A stretch of 13,258 bases of DNA from an uncultured Clostridia bacterium (GTDB taxonomy: Bacteria > Bacillota > Clostridia > Christensenellales > UBA1242), in assembly GCA_944376785.1 (NCBI GenBank), contig CALWDV010000026.1, positions 1 through 13,258 on the forward strand, written 5' to 3'. Under the pieces are notes generated by a model. That model searched no databases, was not told where the DNA came from, and was given only the letters and a program-made list of their open reading frames with translations. This document shows positions 6,009-13,258 of this stretch, piece after piece (position 1 is the stretch's first letter; every line of letters begins with the position of its first letter). The translations under genes and the position numbers were made by a program.

Positions 6009-7730
6009 TTATTTTATTAATTCCATAAAAGTTGTTAATCTTTGTTTAACAACATCATCTTTTAAAACTTTGCAAATTGAATATAGGTCTGGTGAATTTG
6101 TTTTGCCTGTTACTGCCAATCTTATATATGTGCAAGCAAGTGCCAAATTCCCCACATAGCATTCTGGATTTTGTTTGTATTCCTTATTATCAATTGCAAA
6201 GTTACAAGTTTTTGCAACTTCTTTAATTTTGTTAAACCAAGTTTCTTTATCGTCTTCACAACTAAACACGTGCCTATATTCTTTAATAAGAGACAATGCA
6301 CTAGTGTTATATTTAAGTTCTATATCACTTTCATAATCTGAAACACTTGTTGGGTTAAACAAACCAAACATATAGTTAAAATATGATGGAACGTCACTCC
6401 ATTTTGCAATGTCTTTTCTTGGTTTAGCAGTGTATCTATCAATAGAAAAAGTGTCAATTGCATATTGTTTGTTATTTTTTAAATATTCTGCAAAATCACT
6501 TGGTTTAACATTTAATTTTTGCGAATTGGTTTGATTTGCAAATTCTTCATCATAATTTAAAGCCCAGTTTAATGTTTCCTCATAAACTTGTTCGGCAGTC
6601 ATTTTAGAAATTATATTTTTTGACACATCTTCCAATTTTACAACGTCAAAAAATGGACTTGATGTTCCAATTTTTTTTGCACTAAATGGAAAATTTTCAA
6701 CATTTTCATTAGGATTTTTTGCACGCCAATCTTCAAAATTACTATTTAATAAATTCAACAAATATTCTAAAACTGCTTGTTTTGGAAGACCTGCTTGAAT
6801 GTAATAACGCATATCTGCTTCTGGGTCTTTTGATTTTGAAATTTTACGTTTATTTCCATTTTCACCAATTTTGCAAAGCACTGGTGTGTGAATATATTTT
6901 ACCGGTTTAAATCCTAATGCATTAAAAATTTCAACGTGTTGAGGCCAAGTTGAAATCCACTCTTCACCTCTAACAACAGTTGTAACTTTCATTAAATGGT
7001 CATCTATTGGGTGAGCAAACGCATATGGAGGAATTCCATTATCTTTAATTAACACAACATCTTTGCAGTTAGCACCAATTTCACGTTCTCCCCTAACGAC
7101 ATCAAAAACTTTTACTTTGTCGCCCTCTTTGCCATTAGATTTTAATCTAATGCAAAAAGATTTTCCTGCTTTTAACTTTGCTTCAACCTGACTTAAAGTT
7201 AAATTTCTGCAAGGGTCTTTTTCTTCAATTTGACTATCTGAATTTAATTGTTGTTCTCTTTTTTCAATAACATCAAGTTTTCCTTCTGGTTTATCACAAA
7301 AACAAGGAAATGCTTTACCTTCTGCAACCAATTTTTTTGCATATGTTTGATAAATTTCAGTTCTGTCACTTTGTCTGTATGGTCCATAATTTCCATTATC
7401 AGTGCGATTAACAGTGAATCCTTCGTCTGGAACAATTCCGTAATATGCAAGTGTTTTTAAAGCAACAATATCGCTTCCTTCAATTTCACGTTTTTTATCT
7501 GTGTCTTCTAATCTAAACAAAAATAATCCATTTGTGCTTTTAGCTAAGCGATAATCTAAATTTGCGCCAAAAAAATGTCCAATATGCATATAACCAGTTG
7601 GACTTGGTGCAAATCTTGTTACTTCAACACCATCAGGTAAATTTCTTGATTTATATTTATTTTCCCAATATTCAACATCTTTTGTAATGTTTGGAAAAAG
7701 TAAATTTGCAATTTTTTCAAAATCTGTCAT
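6009..7730 (-). CDS. gltX: Glutamyl-tRNA synthetase
   Basis: A 573-residue class I aminoacyl-tRNA synthetase that charges tRNA-Glu with glutamate. The active site starts with RFAPSPTGYMHIGH (39-52; HIGH at 49-52), followed by LEDTDKKRE (about 74-82) and YGPYRQSDR (115-123). FPCFC (141-145) lies in the region that holds a zinc knuckle in some members. VVRGEEW (252-258) precedes the KMSKS loop, here KISKS (296-300). The C-terminal anticodon-binding part includes KPRKDIAKWSDV, typical of the longer clostridial form. Start: ATG at 7730 with AAAAGGTG about 4 nt upstream; a frame extending to 7790 lacks support and would run into the lipoprotein terminator. Whether it is discriminating or also charges tRNA-Gln cannot be decided here; that depends on whether gatCAB is present elsewhere. 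Confidence 0.95.
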   Translation of the reverse strand: MTDFEKIANLLFPNITKDVEYWENKYKSRNLPDGVEVTRFAPSPTGYMHIGHFFGANLDYRLAKSTNGLFLFRLEDTDKKREIEGSDIVALKTLAYYGIVPDEGFTVNRTDNGNYGPYRQSDRTEIYQTYAKKLVAEGKAFPCFCDKPEGKLDVIEKREQQLNSDSQIEEKDPCRNLTLSQVEAKLKAGKSFCIRLKSNGKEGDKVKVFDVVRGEREIGANCKDVVLIKDNGIPPYAFAHPIDDHLMKVTTVVRGEEWISTWPQHVEIFNALGFKPVKYIHTPVLCKIGENGNKRKISKSKDPEADMRYYIQAGLPKQAVLEYLLNLLNSNFEDWRAKNPNENVENFPFSAKKIGTSSPFFDVVKLEDVSKNIISKMTAEQVYEETLNWALNYDEEFANQTNSQKLNVKPSDFAEYLKNNKQYAIDTFSIDRYTAKPRKDIAKWSDVPSYFNYMFGLFNPTSVSDYESDIELKYNTSALSLIKEYRHVFSCEDDKETWFNKIKEVAKTCNFAIDNKEYKQNPECYVGNLALACTYIRLAVTGKTNSPDLYSICKVLKDDVVKQRLTTFMELIK

Positions 7731-7783
7731 ATAGCACCTTTTACTCTTTATTTCGTTATATATTTTACATTTTAGCAAGAAAA

Positions 7784-7813
7784 AAAGCAACCAATAACAA
7801 TATTGATTGCTTT
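7784..7813 (-). terminator. Terminator of the exported-protein operon
   Basis: AAAGCAACCAATA (7784-7796) pairs with TATTGATTGCTTT (7801-7813) with a single C/A mismatch and a four-base loop. On the minus strand it ends in a run of seven T followed by CTT. It lies 12 bp after the lipoprotein stop and upstream of gltX, separating the two units. Confidence 0.75.
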
Positions 7814-7824
7814 AAATTTTGAGT

Positions 7825-9039
7825 TTATTTAATAAGATTTGATAAAGAACTCATAAAATCATAAATTTTGTTTTCTTCCATATCAATCATAATATTAACA
7901 TTTGCTTTTTGAACAGGTGATAATGTTGAAGCGTAAGCATCAAAATCATCATATCCACCACTTGTTTTAAAACGATAGTTGTTAAAACTTTCCATATTAA
8001 CTTTATCAAAAACTTTTGTGTAAATTCCAAAATATTGTTTAAATGTGTTTAATGCAACTTCCACCAATTTAACTGTGTTTGTTGCATTTGTTTTATCAAC
8101 GCTTTCACCTTCAATATTTAATGAATTGACAATTTCTTCATTTATAGAAACTACACCCTTAACTCTGTTATCATAAACTTTTGCAAATTGCGTTACATTA
8201 TTTGAACCGTGATTAAAGATATCAAACTGACTTGATTTTAGTTTTACATTGACAAGATTAGTTGTTCCATTTGTTGTTAAAGCTTTTAAATAGTCGTAAT
8301 AAATATAGTTGGCAATTGTTAAAAGACCATCATCATACACACGTTGTGCATAAGCAGAATTTATAACTGAATTATTTGAAAAATAATATTTAACATGTAA
8401 ATCTCTAAAATAATTAACAAAATTTAAAACTTTTTCTAACAATGCATTATAATTATAGTTAAACACATCTAGTGAAGATGCAACAATTTCACTATCAAGA
8501 CCAAAAAGTTGAACTTCTCTTTCAATATTTAATTTTGCAGTGTTAAAACTTTCAAGCTCACGTTTTAATTCATTTAATTTACCATAAAGATTAGTAATTT
8601 CTTTTTCTTCGCTATCAACAGCATCAATTCTATCAAAGAATGTTTCGCTCCAATTTGTGTAATAATTAAATGCCATTGTTAATGTTCTTGCATAAATTGT
8701 TGTTAATTGTTCATATCTTGTGGCTAGTTCTTCGCTAGGCGCATAATCTGAACCAATTATTGCTTTCATTTCGTCTAGTGTTAACCCTGCACGAACTGCA
8801 TCATTTAACTTATTACTATTGTCATAAGTCACATACATTTTTAAAAGTGCTTCTTCATTATCTGATTTATTTATAAAATACCAATTATTCGAATTTTCAT
8901 CAATTTTCTCATTATATTTTTCCACCATTGTATTATATAAATCTTGAACTTCTTTAACTGTTCGAGTTGTTTCACCACAACCAACTAACATAAACACAGC
9001 AATTAGTGGTAATAAAATTAAAGAATATAATTTTTTCAT
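7825..9039 (-). CDS. Lipoprotein of unknown function
   Basis: A 404-residue protein with a lipoprotein signal peptide: MKK, a hydrophobic core (4-18) and the lipobox LVGC with Cys21 as the predicted lipidated residue. The mature part is acidic and polar, appears mostly helical, and contains no motif I recognise. Notable stretches are AFNYYTNW (123-130), a coiled-coil-like segment rich in Glu and Lys (about 143-178), NYNYNALL (194-201) and a Tyr-rich region (217-250). Start: ATG with AGGAGGTG (9054-9047) at 7 nt spacing. That site lies inside the last codons of the upstream gene, whose stop is only 4 bp before this ATG, so the two are translationally coupled. Layout similarities with the upstream protein suggest both came from one ancestor. 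Function unknown; a role at the outer face of the membrane is inferred from the signal. Confidence 0.75.
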   Translation of the reverse strand: MKKLYSLILLPLIAVFMLVGCGETTRTVKEVQDLYNTMVEKYNEKIDENSNNWYFINKSDNEEALLKMYVTYDNSNKLNDAVRAGLTLDEMKAIIGSDYAPSEELATRYEQLTTIYARTLTMAFNYYTNWSETFFDRIDAVDSEEKEITNLYGKLNELKRELESFNTAKLNIEREVQLFGLDSEIVASSLDVFNYNYNALLEKVLNFVNYFRDLHVKYYFSNNSVINSAYAQRVYDDGLLTIANYIYYDYLKALTTNGTTNLVNVKLKSSQFDIFNHGSNNVTQFAKVYDNRVKGVVSINEEIVNSLNIEGESVDKTNATNTVKLVEVALNTFKQYFGIYTKVFDKVNMESFNNYRFKTSGGYDDFDAYASTLSPVQKANVNIMIDMEENKIYDFMSSLSNLIK

Positions 9040-9043
9040 ATTA

Positions 9044-10210
9044 TTACACCTCCTGTGTTATTTGAAAGAATAATTTTACAATTGATTGTAAATCTGTTAG
9101 ATATTCAACATTATATTGTGAAGCAATATTTGATAAATTATCACTTGAAGAATTTACCAATTCTTTCATTTGTTCACGTGTTAATTTAAAAATACTTTTA
9201 TCACCGAAAAGAGATTCAGAATAATTTTTTACTAAATTGTTATATTGTTCTACTTCGGTTGTAAAATCAATATTTTTATAAACAAAAGCTACAACACTTG
9301 CATTATAAAAATAGTTTGAAAACGTGCTAGCATCTTTTGTTTCACTATTAAATGAATAATATGCATGAGTGCCATCTTTTAATGTTAATGTTGGATTTTG
9401 TTCAACAAATTGTGCTGTTGAATTTAATAACACATCAAATGCAACAACTTGTTTATCATAAGCAATGTTTCCATCAAAAACATAATTGTTAACAAATTCT
9501 TTTAGATTTAAAGTTAAATTATTATATGATTTTAAAACATTAAACAAATTATTATATAAATTGTAATATAGTGCTTTAATTTCTGAAATCATTGTTATAT
9601 CATCAGATTTTGTTAATTGAGATTCCATTTTTAAAATTTCATCAAAAGTTGTTATAAAACTTGAATAATTTGATTTAACAGCTGAAATTAAATTATTTAT
9701 ATTTTTAACATCTTTATTTGAAACATGTTCTGCAAGTTGTGCGTATGAATAATAATATTCAAAAGCAGTGTCAACAACATTATAAATTTGATAAAACCCT
9801 AAATATGAATAAATATTTGCTTTGTTTAAATTAATATCTGCAACAAAGTCACCAAAGAAATGTGTTTGATTTAATCTTTCATAATCACTAAATTCGCCAA
9901 ACATATATGCTCTGTAATTTTTTATTGCACTTAATAATGCTTGTGTTGAATCATTTTCACCACCAGAAAAAGTGTAAGGAACTTTACTTGGTACATCACC
10001 TTCTGTTTTGGAGTATTCCATATAATTACGTTCTTTTGCACTAATTAAAACATCTTCAAAAGAAGTTTGATTTTGCGATTGCAGTTGTGTTAAGTTGTTA
10101 AAAACTTCTAGTTCATTTGATGGTTTGAACCAAATTAGCCAAACACCTAAAAAAATTAAAGCTAATATTCCAATGGTTACACCAATTCTTAGCAAAATTT
10201 TGCTTGTCAT
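9044..10210 (-). CDS. Membrane-anchored exported protein of unknown function
   Basis: A 388-residue protein with one N-terminal membrane segment (about 8-28), no lipobox Cys, and a large predicted extracytoplasmic domain rich in Asn, Tyr, Phe and Ser. It is probably a signal anchor. I recognise no family. Landmarks include AFEYYYSY (149-156), YNLYNNLF (217-224), NIAYDKQVVAFDVLL (248-262) and FKLTREQ (341-347); similar landmarks occur in the same order in the downstream lipoprotein. Start: ATG at 10210 with AAGGGGG (10222-10216) at 5 nt spacing; a TTG start at 10234 has no such site. Promoter at 10281-10308, transcript shared with the lipoprotein. The two proteins may form a complex at the cell surface; that is inference from coupling and similarity. 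Confidence 0.75.
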   Translation of the reverse strand: MTSKILLRIGVTIGILALIFLGVWLIWFKPSNELEVFNNLTQLQSQNQTSFEDVLISAKERNYMEYSKTEGDVPSKVPYTFSGGENDSTQALLSAIKNYRAYMFGEFSDYERLNQTHFFGDFVADINLNKANIYSYLGFYQIYNVVDTAFEYYYSYAQLAEHVSNKDVKNINNLISAVKSNYSSFITTFDEILKMESQLTKSDDITMISEIKALYYNLYNNLFNVLKSYNNLTLNLKEFVNNYVFDGNIAYDKQVVAFDVLLNSTAQFVEQNPTLTLKDGTHAYYSFNSETKDASTFSNYFYNASVVAFVYKNIDFTTEVEQYNNLVKNYSESLFGDKSIFKLTREQMKELVNSSSDNLSNIASQYNVEYLTDLQSIVKLFFQITQEV

Positions 10211-10280
10211 TTTATCCCCCTTAAAAATTACCAAAATAATTTATTTTTTTAAGTTTTCACGTTATAATTTCTATTTTAAT

Positions 10281-10308
10281 AATATAACATTTTTTATTAT
10301 AGTGTCAA
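10281..10308 (-). promoter_or_regulatory. Promoter of the exported-protein operon
   Basis: Read on the minus strand: a perfect TTGACA (10308-10303), a 16-bp spacer and TATATT (10286-10281), preceded by TGT to give an extended -10. It starts only 14 bp beyond the truA stop codon. No terminator hairpin separates truA from it, so some read-through from truA is possible. The leader would be about 65 nt. Confidence 0.7.
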
Positions 10309-10321
10309 TACAATTTTAAAT

Positions 10322-11065
10322 TTAACAATAATTAACATCAATTAACACAAGTCCTATTGCACTTGCTGTTTTACCAGCAACTTTCCTATCTTTTAAATTA
10401 ATAATTTCATAAAAACTTTTCTTAATTTTGCCACGAGCAATATCAAAAGCAGTTCCCATTATTATTCTTATCATATTTTTTAAAAAGCCATTTCCAGTGA
10501 AAGTTGCAGTGTAAACATCACCATTTTTTGTTAATTTAACATCATAAATTGTTCTAACTTTGTTTTCTGTTTGAGTGTCGGTAGAACTAAGTGAAGTAAA
10601 GTCATATGTTCCAATTAAACTTGTTAATTCTTTTTGCAGTGTTTCAATATTTAAATCATATCCAACCCTTGTGGCAAACTTATCTAAATATGGCTTATTA
10701 ACACGAGAAATATAAAAATTATAAGCATAAGTTTTTTGCTTAGCACTAAATCGTGCATTAAAACTATCATCAACCACTTCAACTTTTAAAATTCTAATAT
10801 CATCTGGTAAAATTGTGTTTAAATATCCTTGCAAACTATATTCTTTAAATTTTTTATCAGCATAAAAATTAACTGTTTGTTTTAATGCACAAACACCAGT
10901 GTCGGTTCTGCCACTTGCAAATGTTTTTATTTCTGTTTTAAAAATTTCTTTTAACTTTTCTTCTAAAACACCTTGAATTGTTTTAAGTTTTGGTTGAATT
11001 TGCCAACCACAATAGTTTTTTCCATCGTAACCCAAAGTTAATAAATAATTCACTTTAAACTCCAT
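10322..11065 (-). CDS. truA: tRNA pseudouridine synthase A
   Basis: A 247-residue cytoplasmic enzyme that converts uridines 38-40 of the tRNA anticodon stem-loop to pseudouridine. The family motifs are in order: YDGKNYCGWQ (13-22), QGVLEEKL (31-38), the catalytic loop SGRTDTGV (51-58) with nucleophile Asp55, RFSAKQKTYAY, GNGFLKNMIRIIMGT, and the C-terminal DRKVAGKTASAIGLVL. The length is normal. Two positions differ from the usual form: Cys59 where His follows GRTDxGV in most members, and Lys where His is common in GFLHNMVR. Start: ATG with a modest AAAGG site about 3 nt upstream. A minus-strand TATAAT at 11088-11083 may be its -10 box. It is divergent from the oxidoreductase gene and upstream of the exported-protein pair. 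Confidence 0.95.
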   Translation of the reverse strand: MEFKVNYLLTLGYDGKNYCGWQIQPKLKTIQGVLEEKLKEIFKTEIKTFASGRTDTGVCALKQTVNFYADKKFKEYSLQGYLNTILPDDIRILKVEVVDDSFNARFSAKQKTYAYNFYISRVNKPYLDKFATRVGYDLNIETLQKELTSLIGTYDFTSLSSTDTQTENKVRTIYDVKLTKNGDVYTATFTGNGFLKNMIRIIMGTAFDIARGKIKKSFYEIINLKDRKVAGKTASAIGLVLIDVNYC

Positions 11066-11115
11066 AAACCTTTATTTTAACTATTATACAACATTATCAA
11101 TTTTTTTTCTATGGT

Positions 11116-11144
11116 TTGACTATTAAAATAAATAGTAATATACT
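11116..11144 (+). promoter_or_regulatory. Promoter of the pyruvate:ferredoxin oxidoreductase gene
   Basis: TTGACT (11116-11121), a 17-bp spacer and TATACT (11139-11144), one mismatch in each box. The -10 box lies inside the first copy of a 20-bp direct repeat. The leader would be about 105 nt. Confidence 0.65.
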
Positions 11145-11173
11145 TTTAATAATAAATAGTATTATACTTTTAA
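11130..11173 (+). repeat. Tandem 20-bp repeat over the promoter -10 region
   Basis: AAATAGTAATATACTTTTAA (11130-11149) recurs as AAATAGTATTATACTTTTAA (11154-11173) with one mismatch, at a period of 24 bp (about two helical turns). Both copies contain TATACT. This could be a duplicated promoter part or a paired binding site on one DNA face. Confidence 0.6.
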
Positions 11174-11191
11174 GTAAGGTATTTTACTTAA
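11170..11191 (+). promoter_or_regulatory. Inverted repeat in the oxidoreductase leader
   Basis: TTAAGTAA (11170-11177) and TTACTTAA (11184-11191) are perfect inverted arms around GGTATT. Lying downstream of the likely start point, it could be an operator or a weak leader hairpin. It does not match the Rex box or other operators that I can name. Confidence 0.4.
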
Positions 11192-11255
11192 TAAATTGAG
11201 AATAATTTTATAAAAAAATTTTCTTAATTAATTTTATAAAAATTTAGGAGGAATA

Positions 11256-13258
11256 ATGGGGAAAATTACAGTTGACGGAAACACCGCCACCACACAAGTA
11301 GCATACTATTTAAGCGAAGCTGCAACAATTTATCCAATAACACCATCAAGCACAATGGCAGAACTTGCCGACAGTATGGCCAATGATGGAGCAAAAAACA
11401 TTTTTGGTAACACTGTTAAAGTGGTTGAAATGCAATCAGAAGGAGGCGCTGCTGGTGCTTTGCATGGATCTTTGAGTGCTGGGGCACTAACAACAACTTT
11501 CACTGCTAGTCAGGGCCTACTTTTAATGATTCCTAATATGTATAAAATTGCAGGTGAACTATTACCTTGTGTTATGCATGTTAGTGCACGTGCAGTTGCA
11601 ACACATGCTTTATCAATTTTTGGAGACCATTCAGACGTTATGGCTTGCCGTCAAACTGGTTTTGCAATGCTTGCATCTGGTTCTGTTCAAGAAGCACATG
11701 ACATGGCACTTATTGCACATTTAAGCACACTTCATTCTTCCGTGCCATTTTTACACTTTTTTGATGGTTTTAGAACAAGCCACGAAATTAACACTATTGA
11801 ACAAATTGATTTCAACAAAATTGCTTCAATTTATCCTTTTGAAAAAGTTGCAGAATTTAAAAAACGTGCATTAAATTCCACTACCCCACATCAGCAAGGA
11901 ACAGCACAAAACCCAGACATATTTTTTCAAAATCGTGAAGCATGTAATACACACTATAATTTAGTTCCAAACATTGTTAAATCAGTTATGAAACAATTTG
12001 AACAAATAACTGGAAGAAAATATAATTTATTTGATTATTATGGTGATAAAAATGCAACTGATGTTATTGTGTTAATGGGAAGTGGAACAAACACTGCTGA
12101 AACAACAATAAAATATTTAAATAAAACTTTTGGAACAAAATATGGTGTGTTAAAAGTTAGATTGTTTAGACCATTTGACATTAAATCAATGATTAATGCC
12201 CTTCCTAAAACGGTTGAACGTCTTGCTGTTTTAGATAGAACAAAAGAACCTGGTTCTGTTGGAGAGCCACTTTATTTAGATGTTGTAACTGCAATTAATG
12301 AAACAGGCAAAAACATTAAAGTTTTTGGTGGCAGATATGGGCTTGGCAGTAAGGAATTTACACCAAGCATGGTTAATGCAGTTTTCGAAAATTTAACCAG
12401 CAAAAATCCTAAAAATCATTTTACCGTTGGCATAACCGATGATGTTACTAAAACAAGTTTAAAAATAACAAAACAAAATCACCCAACAGAAAACAACGTT
12501 ACATCTTGCAAATTTTATGGCTATGGTGGAGATGGAACAGTTAGTGCAAACAAAAGCAGTATTAAAATTATTGGAAACAACACAAATTTAAATGGTCAAG
12601 CTTATTTTGAATATGACAGCAAAAAAAGCGGAAATGCAACCATTTCTCATTTACGTTTTGGTAAAGATGTTATTAACGAAAGTTATTTGCTTGATAACAT
12701 AGATTTTGTTTCAGTTCATAATCAAACATATTTAACAAAATACAACATTTTAAAAGGTATTAAAAAAGGTGGTACACTTTTACTTAACACAAATTATAGT
12801 TTTGATGAATTGAATAAAATTATGCCAGCTTCCCTAAAACAAGAAATTGCAAACAAACAAATTAATTTTTACACCATTGATGCCTACACAATTGCAAAAA
12901 ATTTAGGATTAAACACAAAAATTAATTTAATTATGCAAAGTGCATTTTTCAAATTAATTAACATTATTCCGTTTAAAGTTGCCAAAGAAGAAATGAAAAA
13001 AATGGCTGAAAAAAATTATGGTAGTAAAGGCGAAAAAATTTTAAATGCCAACTATAATGCCATTGAAAGTGCTGAAAACAGCATTAACAAAGTAACCTAC
13101 CCTTCTTCTTGGAAAACAGCAAAAGATGAATGTTTAACTTGCAAAAACACTTCTTGCAGTAAATATTATGAAGAATTTATTAAACCAATTGAAGCATTGA
13201 ATGGTGACAATCTTCCTGTTAGCGCATTTAATCCAACCGGCTGTGTTCCAACTGGAAC
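11256..13258 (+). CDS. nifJ: Pyruvate:ferredoxin (flavodoxin) oxidoreductase, 3' end cut
   Basis: Starts at ATG 11256 after AGGAGG (11246-11251, 4 nt spacing) and stays open to the window edge, giving about 667 residues of a protein usually near 1170. It oxidises pyruvate with CoA to acetyl-CoA and CO2 and passes electrons to ferredoxin, a central step in anaerobes. Domain I shows YPITPSSTMAE (26-36), EMQSEGGAAGALHG (58-71) with a Glu in the position that activates thiamine diphosphate, SARAVATHALSIFGDHSD, and HFFDGFRTSHE. A second domain follows with LFRPFD and VLDRTKEPGS. The gamma-like domain begins near GYGGDGT (422-428). LPVSAF near the edge precedes the ferredoxin domain, which lies outside the window. 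In the linker there is an extra Cys cluster, Cys626, Cys629 and Cys634. The gene has its own promoter and a repeat-rich leader. Confidence 0.95.
   Translation, partial: MGKITVDGNTATTQVAYYLSEAATIYPITPSSTMAELADSMANDGAKNIFGNTVKVVEMQSEGGAAGALHGSLSAGALTTTFTASQGLLLMIPNMYKIAGELLPCVMHVSARAVATHALSIFGDHSDVMACRQTGFAMLASGSVQEAHDMALIAHLSTLHSSVPFLHFFDGFRTSHEINTIEQIDFNKIASIYPFEKVAEFKKRALNSTTPHQQGTAQNPDIFFQNREACNTHYNLVPNIVKSVMKQFEQITGRKYNLFDYYGDKNATDVIVLMGSGTNTAETTIKYLNKTFGTKYGVLKVRLFRPFDIKSMINALPKTVERLAVLDRTKEPGSVGEPLYLDVVTAINETGKNIKVFGGRYGLGSKEFTPSMVNAVFENLTSKNPKNHFTVGITDDVTKTSLKITKQNHPTENNVTSCKFYGYGGDGTVSANKSSIKIIGNNTNLNGQAYFEYDSKKSGNATISHLRFGKDVINESYLLDNIDFVSVHNQTYLTKYNILKGIKKGGTLLLNTNYSFDELNKIMPASLKQEIANKQINFYTIDAYTIAKNLGLNTKINLIMQSAFFKLINIIPFKVAKEEMKKMAEKNYGSKGEKILNANYNAIESAENSINKVTYPSSWKTAKDECLTCKNTSCSKYYEEFIKPIEALNGDNLPVSAFNPTGCVPTG

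Noticed and set aside
7731..7790. Longer gltX start at 7790
   Set aside because: It would begin inside the upstream terminator; the ATG at 7730 has an AAAAGGTG site and fits the family start.
11203..11242. Second direct repeat TAATTTTATAAAAA in the oxidoreductase leader
   Set aside because: It is low-complexity AT sequence and could arise by chance at this base composition.

Overview
The window is very AT-rich DNA with low-GC Firmicutes features: strong Shine-Dalgarno sites (AGGAGG, AAGGAGG), clean sigma-A-type promoters, short intergenic gaps, U-tailed hairpin terminators and the standard genetic code (TGG for Trp, no in-frame TGA in the intact genes). A single-chain pyruvate:ferredoxin oxidoreductase and a glutamyl-tRNA synthetase of the clostridial type point to an anaerobic, probably uncultured clostridia-like Bacillota. 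The exact lineage cannot be read from this sequence. No transposase, CRISPR array, tRNA or rRNA is seen.

Layout. Positions 1-504 hold no convincing protein gene. They carry several hairpins, a repeated CACTCATT element, and a consensus promoter (TTGACA-N17-TATAAT) that runs straight into a terminator-like hairpin, which looks like a gene for an RNA of about 50 nt. Positions 505-1427 (minus) are a broken gene. Its N-terminus is a Cys-rich stretch plus collagen-like Gly-Pro-Thr repeats, fused to a P-loop kinase of the cytidylate-kinase-like family, and it is interrupted by one frameshift and one in-frame stop. Divergently placed at 1573-2349 is a YwaF/TIGR02206-type membrane protein. A small RBBP9/YdeN-type serine hydrolase (2585-3139, minus) and a Cof-type HAD phosphatase (3464-4228, plus) diverge from a 324-bp promoter region.

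A minus-strand block runs from 11065 down to 4284: truA, a membrane-anchored protein of unknown function, a lipoprotein of unknown function, gltX, and an ABC-F ATPase. The two unknown secreted proteins are translationally coupled, have their own promoter and terminator, and seem to share a similar helical layout. They are the least explained genes here. gltX and the ABC-F gene both serve translation and may be partly co-transcribed, with a hairpin in the ABC-F leader. truA diverges from the pyruvate:ferredoxin oxidoreductase gene, which starts at 11256 and runs off the right edge. The control region of that gene has a strong promoter overlapping a tandem 20-bp repeat, followed by an inverted repeat.

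Best candidates for something new are the collagen/P-loop kinase fusion and its decay, the paired exported proteins, the short RNA gene at 288-373, and the extra Cys cluster in the oxidoreductase.
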